Assembly: GCA_003242675.1 (NCBI GenBank)
Contig: QGVE01000090.1
Coordinates: 1-11,132 of the forward strand
Reading direction: 5' to 3'
DNA: 11,132 nt
Source: Bacillota bacterium
GTDB lineage: Bacteria > Bacillota_E > Symbiobacteriia > Symbiobacteriales > Symbiobacteriaceae
Part shown: piece after piece, positions 6,158 to 11,132 of the stretch
Position numbering within the stretch: the first letter of the stretch is position 1
How the letters are laid out: each line of letters starts with the position of its first letter
Position numbers and translations under genes: made by a program
Notes under the pieces: model-generated
The model's input: only the letters and a program-made list of their open reading frames with translations
Told to the model about the DNA's origin: nothing
Databases searched by the model: none

Positions 6158-7181
6158 CAGGAAGCCACGGCCCGCCCGGAGGTGGCGGGCCCTCCTCCTA
6201 TCCGGCCTCTTCACCGCCCTGGTGATCCTGCTCTCCTTCGCCATTGGCCGCTACCCCATCCCCCCCGGAGAGGTGGTGCGGATCCTGTGGCAGATCGTCT
6301 CGGGCCAGTTTGACCCGCAGACGGCCACGGAGGCGGCGCGGGTGCTCTACTACATCCGCCTGCCGCGCATCCTCCTGGCTGCCCTGACCGGGGTCGCCCT
6401 GTCCGGGGCGGGCACCCTGTTTCAGGGCATGTTCCGCAACCCGCTGGTCTCGCCCGATGTGCTGGGGGTCTCGTCCGGCTCGGCCCTGGGCGCGGCCATC
6501 GGCATCCTCCTGCCCGCGGGCGGCTCGATCCAGCTCTGGGCCTTCGCCTGCGGCGTCGCGGCGGTGGCCCTGGCCTACGGCATCGCCCAGGCCAGCCGCG
6601 GCCAGTCGGTGGTGATGCTGGTCCTGGCCGGCATGGTGGTCTCCGCCTTCTTCAGCGCGGCGCTCTCGTTCCTGAAGTACGTGGCCGATCCCTACGAGCA
6701 GCTGCCGACCATCGTCTTCTGGCTGATGGGCGGCTTCTACCGCGCCTCGTGGCCGGCGGTGGGCAGCCTGCTGCTCACGGTGGTCCCCGGTGCCGTGCTG
6801 CTGCTGCTCACCTCGTGGAAGCTGAACATCCTCTCGCTGGGCGACGAGGAGGCGCTCTCCCTGGGTGTGAACGTCCGGGTGCTGCGCCCGCTGCTGATCG
6901 CGGCCGCCACCCTGATGGTGGCCGGCGCGGTGAGCGTCACGGGCACCATCTCGTGGGTCGGCCTGGTGGTGCCCCACATCGCCCGGATGCTGGCCGGGGC
7001 GGACCACGACCGGTCGATGCCGGTGGCCATGCTGTTCGGCGCCGGCTTCATGCTGCTGATGGACGACCTGGCCCGGTCGCTGACCACCGCGGAGATCCCG
7101 GTGGGCATCCTCACCTCGGCCATCGGCGCGCCGTTCTTCGGCTACCTGCTGATCACCGGCAGAAGGGAGGCGTGGCGGTAG
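6150..7181 (+). CDS. FecCD/BtuC-family ABC importer permease
   Basis: This 343-residue polytopic membrane protein has about nine or ten hydrophobic helices, the usual length and layout for the FecCD (PF01032) family. Its dimer forms the channel for ferric-siderophore, haem or cobalamin uptake. Landmarks are YYIRLPRILLAALTGVALS (67-85), FRNPLVSPDVLGVSSGSALG (95-114), GTISWVGLVVPHIARMLAG (265-283) and AEIPVGILTSAIGAPFFGYL (314-333). The last two are the family's most conserved blocks and include the segment that contacts the ATPase. The ATG at 6150 overlaps the lipoprotein stop by 8 bp. A GGTGG sequence lies about 8 nt upstream. An in-frame GTG at 6138 with GGAG in front is an alternative that adds only four residues. 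No second permease gene is present, so the channel should be a homodimer. Confidence 0.93.
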   Translation: MSSRKPRPARRWRALLLSGLFTALVILLSFAIGRYPIPPGEVVRILWQIVSGQFDPQTATEAARVLYYIRLPRILLAALTGVALSGAGTLFQGMFRNPLVSPDVLGVSSGSALGAAIGILLPAGGSIQLWAFACGVAAVALAYGIAQASRGQSVVMLVLAGMVVSAFFSAALSFLKYVADPYEQLPTIVFWLMGGFYRASWPAVGSLLLTVVPGAVLLLLTSWKLNILSLGDEEALSLGVNVRVLRPLLIAAATLMVAGAVSVTGTISWVGLVVPHIARMLAGADHDRSMPVAMLFGAGFMLLMDDLARSLTTAEIPVGILTSAIGAPFFGYLLITGRREAWR

Positions 7182-7184
7182 GCG

Positions 7185-7958
7185 ATGGCGATCACAGCAG
7201 AATCGGTTCGCTTTGGCTACCGCGGGACCGAGGTGATCCGGGGCGTCAGCTTCGCCGTGCCCGAGGGGGCCATCACCTGCCTGCTGGGCCGCAACGGCTC
7301 GGGCAAGACCACCCTCATTCGGCTGGTGAACGGCATCCTGCGGCCGCGGGCGGGGGCCATCCGGATCGACGGCCTGGACGTGCTGCAGAGCCCGCGCCCC
7401 GCCATCGCCCGGCGGGTGGCGTTTGTGCCGCAGGAGCACCAAGGGGTCTTTCCCTACGGTGTCGAAGAGTTGGTGGTGATGGGGCGCAACCCCCACCTGA
7501 GCCTGGTGGCCCGGCCCGGCCGGGCCGACCGCGCGGCCGCCCGGGCCGCCATGGAGGCCGTGGGCATCGCCCACCTGGCCGACCGGGACTACATGCAGAT
7601 CAGCGGCGGCGAGCGGCAGCTGGTACTGATCGCCCGCGCGCTGACGCAGGAGACCCCGTACCTGCTCATGGATGAGCCGACGTCCCACCTGGACTTCACC
7701 AACCAGCACGCCATCCTGTCCATCGTGCGGCGCATCGCCCGGGAGCGGAACGTGGGGGTGCTGGTGGCCATGCACGACCCGAACCTGGCCCTGGCGTTCG
7801 CCGACCGGGTGATCATGCTGCGGGAGGGGCAGGTGTTTCAGGCGGGGCCGGCGGCCGAGGTGATGACGCCGGAGAACCTGCAGGCGCTGTACCAGATGCC
7901 GGTGGACGTGGTGGGCCTGCCGGACGGGCGCCGCTTCATCGTGACGGAAGCGAGGTAG
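7185..7958 (+). CDS. FepC/BtuD-family ABC importer ATPase
   Basis: This 257-residue cytoplasmic ATPase powers the importer formed with the upstream permease and lipoprotein. Motifs: Walker A GRNGSGKT (35-42), Q-loop Q83 (FVPQEH), signature ISGGE (139-143), Walker B YLLMDEP (159-165), D-loop SHLD (167-170) and switch H197 (VAMHDPNLAL). The signature ISGGERQ and the DEPTSHLDFTNQH stretch are typical of iron-siderophore and cobalamin ATPases. The C-terminal YQMPVDVVGLPDGRRFIV also fits this subfamily. Its start lies 3 bp after the permease stop. AAGGGAGG sits within the permease tail, a little farther upstream than ideal. All catalytic residues are present. Confidence 0.93.
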   Translation: MAITAESVRFGYRGTEVIRGVSFAVPEGAITCLLGRNGSGKTTLIRLVNGILRPRAGAIRIDGLDVLQSPRPAIARRVAFVPQEHQGVFPYGVEELVVMGRNPHLSLVARPGRADRAAARAAMEAVGIAHLADRDYMQISGGERQLVLIARALTQETPYLLMDEPTSHLDFTNQHAILSIVRRIARERNVGVLVAMHDPNLALAFADRVIMLREGQVFQAGPAAEVMTPENLQALYQMPVDVVGLPDGRRFIVTEAR

Positions 7959-7964
7959 GAAGAG

Positions 7965-8732
7965 ATGCTGCTGGAGCGGGTGCTGGAGGCGGCCGCGCCG
8001 GGCCTGAGCGGCCGGCGGGTGCGGGCCGCCAGCATGGGCGAGAAGATCGTGGGCGTGGTCCTGGATGACGGCCGTTTCGGCGCGGGCTACCACCTGCCGG
8101 GCGAGCGGCCGCCGGGTTCGCTGACCGGGACCGGCCTGGCCGCGGAGCTGGAGGCCCTCGCGGGGCAGCCGGCCCTGGAGGTCGCCCGGCGGTGCATACG
8201 GAGCGAGTCCACCTTCCACCGGGCGCTGGGCGTGGCCCTCTGCAACGCGGTGGCGGAGCCCGACCCGGCCCGCTGCCTGGAAGATCCGGACGCCGCCGCG
8301 GCCGTTCCCGCCCGGCCGACCGACACGGTGGGGTTCGTGGGTTACGTGGGCACGGTGGTCCGGCGGGTGCAGGCGGAGGCGGCGCGGACGATCATCTTCG
8401 ACCGGTCCCAGGAGGACGAGGACGACGTCTACCCCGAGTACCTGCAGCCCGAGCTGCTGCCCCAGTGCGACCTGGTGTTCATCACCGGTTCGGCCCTGAT
8501 CAACCGCACGCTGGAGCGGCTGCTCACGTACTGCACCCGGGCCCGGGAGGTCGTGCTGATCGGCCCCAGCACGCCGCTTTATCCCGAGGCGTTCGTGGGC
8601 TCTGGGGTGACGGTGCTGGCCGGCTTCCGCTGGCAGATCGCCGACCCGGAGGAGGCGCTGGCGCAGATCGCCGCCGGGGCGCACTTCAAGCACCTGAGTG
8701 GCCGCACGAGCGTGACGCTGCGGGTGGAATAG
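7965..8732 (+). CDS. DUF4213/DUF364 family protein, putative metal-chelation fold (paralogue 1)
   Basis: This 255-residue soluble protein resembles the DUF364 family (PF04016), usually preceded by DUF4213 (PF13938). A structure of a Desulfitobacterium member (Dhaf4260) shows an enolase-N-like domain joined to a Rossmann-like domain, and a role in heavy-metal chelation was proposed. Here residues about 1-105 form the first part (VVLDDGRFGAGYHLPGE; ALGVALCNAVAEPDP). Residues about 118-250 form the second (TVGFVGYV, TIIFDRS, LPQCDLVFITGSALINRTL, VVLIGPSTPLYPEAF, GVTVLAG). The family recognition is from memory of these motifs. Its start lies 6 bp after the ATPase stop with GAGGTAGGA upstream, so it belongs to the importer operon and probably acts on the imported metal or chelate. 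Catalysis is unproven. It is clearly paralogous to the next gene. Confidence 0.75.
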   Translation: MLLERVLEAAAPGLSGRRVRAASMGEKIVGVVLDDGRFGAGYHLPGERPPGSLTGTGLAAELEALAGQPALEVARRCIRSESTFHRALGVALCNAVAEPDPARCLEDPDAAAAVPARPTDTVGFVGYVGTVVRRVQAEAARTIIFDRSQEDEDDVYPEYLQPELLPQCDLVFITGSALINRTLERLLTYCTRAREVVLIGPSTPLYPEAFVGSGVTVLAGFRWQIADPEEALAQIAAGAHFKHLSGRTSVTLRVE

Positions 8733-8744
8733 GAGGGAACGTGC

Positions 8745-9503
8745 ATGACGCTGCTGGAACGACTGTACGAGGCCGCAGCCCCGCGGGCGGCGGGCAAGCG
8801 GGTGCGGGAGGTCCGGGTCGGCCGCTATCTGGTCGGGGTGCTGCTGGACAGCGGCGAGTTCGGGGCGGCGTACGCCCTGCCGGGGGAGCGGAAGGAACCG
8901 GAACCGGTCTTTCCGGACCCGGACCGGTTCGCCGGGACGGACGCCCTGGCGCTGCTGGCCGGGCTGAAGCAGGCGGACCTGGTGGCCCGGTCGCTGGGCA
9001 TGGCCGTCTGCAACGCGGTGGCGCAGCCGGATCCGGCCCGGTCGCTGGAGGATCCCGACGCCCTCACGACGGTGCCCGTGCGCCCGGACGACACCGTGGG
9101 GCTCATCGGCTTCATCCGCTCGATCCACCGGCGGACCGAGGGCAGGGTGGCGCGGATCCTCATCTTCGACCGGTCGCTGGAGGGGGAGCCCGGCATCAGC
9201 CCGGAGGAGCAGCAGCCGGAGCTGCTGCCCCTGTGCGACGTGGTCTTCGTCACCGGGTCGGCGGTGACCAACGGGACGCTGGAGAAGGTGCTGCCCTGGT
9301 GCCGCAACGCCCGGGACATCGTGGTCATCGGCCCCAGCACGCCGCTTTACCCCGAGGCCTTCCGCGGCACGGGGGTGACGGTGATCGCCGGCGCCACCTG
9401 GCCGCCGGAGCACCACCAGCAGGCGCTGCAGGAGATCGGCGCGGGGAAGGCGTTCCACGACATGCACGCCCTGACCCACCGCTGGGCGCTGCGGGTGCGG
9501 TGA
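8745..9503 (+). CDS. DUF4213/DUF364 family protein, putative metal-chelation fold (paralogue 2)
   Basis: This 252-residue soluble protein aligns end to end with the preceding gene product, with roughly half of positions alike by eye. Shared motifs are GMAVCNAVAQPDP (85-97), DTVGLIGFI (116-124), ILIFDRS (138-144), QPELLPLCDVVFVTGSA (157-173) and VVIGPSTPLYPEAF (193-206). The differences are informative: the C-terminal part is histidine-rich (EHHQQ at 222-226, FHDMHALTHRW at 237-247), where paralogue 1 has few histidines. The loop at 50-62 is also longer and acidic. The start has AGGAGG 8 nt upstream and lies 12 bp after the previous stop. It is the last gene of the operon. The pair may form a heterodimer or hold different metal sites; this is inference. 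No clear terminator follows. Confidence 0.75.
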   Translation: MTLLERLYEAAAPRAAGKRVREVRVGRYLVGVLLDSGEFGAAYALPGERKEPEPVFPDPDRFAGTDALALLAGLKQADLVARSLGMAVCNAVAQPDPARSLEDPDALTTVPVRPDDTVGLIGFIRSIHRRTEGRVARILIFDRSLEGEPGISPEEQQPELLPLCDVVFVTGSAVTNGTLEKVLPWCRNARDIVVIGPSTPLYPEAFRGTGVTVIAGATWPPEHHQQALQEIGAGKAFHDMHALTHRWALRVR

Positions 9504-9521
9504 GGGCCACGCCGCGGACGC

Positions 9522-10016
9522 TTACTTCACCGCGGTGATCGGCCCGTGCAGCTCCGGCGGCGCCTCCAGCGCGACGGCGACGGCCACCAGCGGCCGGAGG
9601 ACCGCGTCGACGCCGGCCAGGTCACCGGGCCGGGCCGCGGGAGGAAGGGCGTCGAAGGCGAGCCGGGCCGCCCGCCCGCCGGAGTGGGTCGGCGCCGCAT
9701 GGGTGAAACCGGCCTCCCGCACCCACCGGAGCCACGTGCGGCAGCCGGGGTAGGCGAGGGTCCAGTAGGCGGCGTCGGTCAGGGCCGGGCGGACGCGCGC
9801 CAGCCCCTCCGCCGTGAGGGCGCCCGGGCCGAACGGCTTTCCGTCCGGAGGGTCGCCCGGGGGTCGGGCGTCTGCTCCACCGCGCTGGCGGCGAGGACGC
9901 CGTCGAAGGTGTTGTCCGGGAACGGCAGGGGCTGGCCCGCCGGCACATGGACGCAGCGGAAGTTGCCGATCCCGAGCCGGCGCGCGTTGGCCGTGCAGAC
10001 CGCGAAGAGCGGCAGA
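9522..10016 (-). pseudogene. Remnant of a class I SAM-dependent methyltransferase, truncated and frameshifted
   Basis: Two minus-strand frames together resemble the C-terminal two thirds of a Methyltransf_11-type protein. In the first (about 10016-9845), AVCTANARRLGIGNFRCVHV and AGQPLPFPDNTFDGVLAASA followed by VEQTPDP match the region after motif I. Here the acidic residue of FPDNTFD and the following strand are usual. In the second (about 9845-9522), DGKPFGPGALTAEG, WLRWVREAGFTHA and the tail to TAVK match the RPGG and EAGF parts. The join needs a frame change near 9845. About ten residues expected between TLR and DGK are missing, so an indel has occurred. The N-terminus with the glycine-rich SAM loop is absent, and the similarity stops exactly at the terminator hairpin (10017). 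No start codon or ribosome-binding site is evident. It is most likely a non-functional relic; a sequencing error alone would not explain the missing N-terminus. Confidence 0.65.
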
Positions 10017-10047
10017 AGGGACCAGGGTGCAGCACACCCTGGTCCCT
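10017..10047 (-). terminator. Terminator with 13-bp perfect stem after the edge gene
   Basis: AGGGACCAGGGTG (10017-10029) pairs perfectly with CACCCTGGTCCCT (10035-10047) around the 5-nt loop CAGCA. It lies 15 bp beyond the stop codon of the minus-strand gene at 10063. The downstream minus-strand tail TCTGCCGCTCTTC is moderately T-rich. The stem is the strongest in the window. Confidence 0.8.
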
Positions 10048-10062
10048 GGCGCGTGATTTCCC

Positions 10063-11132
10063 TTACTCCAGGCTCAGCGCAGGCCCCAGCCACCGGAAGC
10101 CCTCCATCTCCCAGGCCTGGAACTCCGGCGTGCGCAGGGCCGGCAGGGTGGCGAGCCGGTGCCGGAAGGGCGCCACCGCCTCGCAGGCCTGGAGAAACGG
10201 CTCGTAAGCCGGGGCCATCGCCGGCTCGGCGCGGACCAGGTACCGGAAGCCGTGCTGCAGGGCCCGGAGCGCCTCCTCGGCCGAGAGGTTGAGCTGATGC
10301 GCGATCACCGGCGCCCGGTTGAGCAGGAAGTGGAGGAAGGCGCTATAGGGCGGCGGCCGGTCGGGGTCCAGCGGGTTGCCCGGCCAGCGCTCCGCCCACG
10401 CCTCTGCAAAGACCGAGGCGGCGCGCCGCTCCGGAAGCGGCAGCCCGGCCAGGTAGTCGGCGAAGCCTTTCATGATGCGGTGCCCCTCGCGCCAGCCCGG
10501 GACCTGGCCCCCGGGGATCAGCGACGACCGGCCCCAGTACGAGGAGACCAGCCGCCGGCCCCAGCCCCAGCGGACCGGCTCGCCCACGGCGGGCATGGGC
10601 AGCAGCCAGACCGGGTCGGGGACGCGCCCCGGGCGGTAGAACCCCTCGGCCAGGAGCAGCTGGACCGCGGCCGGCTCCGCGAGCCCCTCGTACGGGTTCG
10701 CCGCGATGCCCATGGCGAGGATCCGCGCGGCCGCCTGGTCGACGGGCAGCGGCTCCAGGAGGTCCCGGGAGGCCCGCCGGCGCAGGGTGACCCGCAGGCG
10801 CAGCGGCTCGGGCTCCACCACGGCGACGGCGAGCTCGTCGCCCACCTCGGGCTTCAGGAGGGCGAAGAAGGGCTCGGGGGCGGACGGGTTTTCCCGCACC
10901 CATTCCTGCAGCGCCACCGTCCGCCCGCCCATCTCCACCGTAAGCGGCGGCCAGACCCCCAGCATGTCCAGGGCCAGGAACCACTCCCCCTCGGTGCTGA
11001 GCCAACCGGCCTGCCACTCGGGCCACGTCACCACGTGGCGGAACGCGGCGCCCGCCACGATCTGGTCGCGGCGGCCCACGTAGCGGTCGGCCAGGACCAC
11101 GTAGCCTGCGGGCAGCCGCTCGGCCGCGCCCC
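10063..11132 (-). CDS. Uncharacterised protein (5' end probably outside the window)
   Basis: The frame is open from the TAA at 10063-10065 to the right edge. A GTG at 11100 gives 345 residues, but ten further codons (encoding GAAERLPAGY) continue upstream without a stop and no ribosome-binding site marks the GTG. The true start is therefore likely beyond the window. I do not recognise the family. The product looks soluble and cytoplasmic, with no signal peptide or membrane helix in the visible part and a single cysteine. It is rich in Trp, Pro, Arg and Ala. Tryptophan clusters occur at WPEWQAGWL near the start and GWGRRLVSSYWGRSS in the middle, and the C-terminal third is helical (FADYLAGLPLPERRAASVFA; AYEPFLQACEAVAP). 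Third-position GC bias and the terminator beyond its stop support a real gene. It shows no link to the importer operon, which is convergent with it. Confidence 0.75.
   Translation of the reverse strand, partial: GAAERLPAGYVVLADRYVGRRDQIVAGAAFRHVVTWPEWQAGWLSTEGEWFLALDMLGVWPPLTVEMGGRTVALQEWVRENPSAPEPFFALLKPEVGDELAVAVVEPEPLRLRVTLRRRASRDLLEPLPVDQAAARILAMGIAANPYEGLAEPAAVQLLLAEGFYRPGRVPDPVWLLPMPAVGEPVRWGWGRRLVSSYWGRSSLIPGGQVPGWREGHRIMKGFADYLAGLPLPERRAASVFAEAWAERWPGNPLDPDRPPPYSAFLHFLLNRAPVIAHQLNLSAEEALRALQHGFRYLVRAEPAMAPAYEPFLQACEAVAPFRHRLATLPALRTPEFQAWEMEGFRWLGPALSLE

Noticed and set aside
4997..6244. A 415-codon minus-strand frame opposite the lipoprotein gene.
   Set aside because: It is composed of Leu/Asp/His/Gly/Arg-rich sequence mirroring the lipoprotein codons, with no motif. 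The plus-strand product has a full signal peptide and family hallmarks.
6198..9479. A 1,093-codon open frame on the minus strand antisense to the importer operon.
   Set aside because: It spans four well-supported plus-strand genes and starts outside any ribosome-binding context. It encodes a His/Arg/Gly/Gln-rich low-complexity product, typical of the antisense frame of GC-rich codons.
9512..9535. CCGCGG-N12-CCGCGG as a terminator for the importer operon.
   Set aside because: The stem is only 6 bp with a 12-nt loop and no T-tract. Such GC palindromes are expected by chance in this composition.

Overview
The window is very GC-rich and compactly coded. Its ribosome-binding sites are strong (AGGAGG, GGTGAT), and it pairs a LiaR/DegU-type two-component system with a lipoprotein-anchored ABC importer. 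This suggests a high-GC Gram-positive of the Symbiobacterium type. That placement is inferred from style and gene content; no marker gene is present to prove it.

Layout: (1) Positions 1-128 are the 3' end of a delta-1-pyrroline-5-carboxylate dehydrogenase gene on the plus strand, followed by a terminator hairpin. (2) Positions 129-504 hold no convincing gene. They carry two diverged copies of a ~100-bp repeat with a 127-bp period, each containing a long inverted repeat, and then a terminator facing the minus-strand genes. (3) Positions 505-4849 are minus-strand: sensor kinase, then response regulator (1-bp gap), a hairpin, an ABC ATPase and an ABC-2 permease (1-bp overlap). This is a two-component system beside an ABC exporter it probably controls. 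(4) Positions 4850-4993 are a divergent control region with a perfect 8-8-8 inverted repeat. (5) Positions 4994-9503 are a tight five-gene plus-strand operon: substrate-binding lipoprotein, FecCD-type permease, ATPase, and two tandem paralogues of the DUF4213/DUF364 family (a putative heavy-metal chelation fold). (6) Positions 9522-10016 are a decayed, frameshifted methyltransferase remnant on the minus strand. It abuts the terminator of an unrecognised minus-strand gene that runs off the right edge.

The most interesting unit is the plus-strand operon. It looks like an importer for an iron chelate, corrinoid or other metal complex, coupled to two DUF364 proteins that may process or hold the metal in the cytoplasm. 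The conspicuous inverted repeat sits where a repressor would act. The lipoprotein carries an unusual Cys-Asp-Cys motif, and the two DUF364 genes share an identical 23-nt block that includes a CTT leucine codon rare in this window. The second point worth attention is the repeat pair at 208-440.
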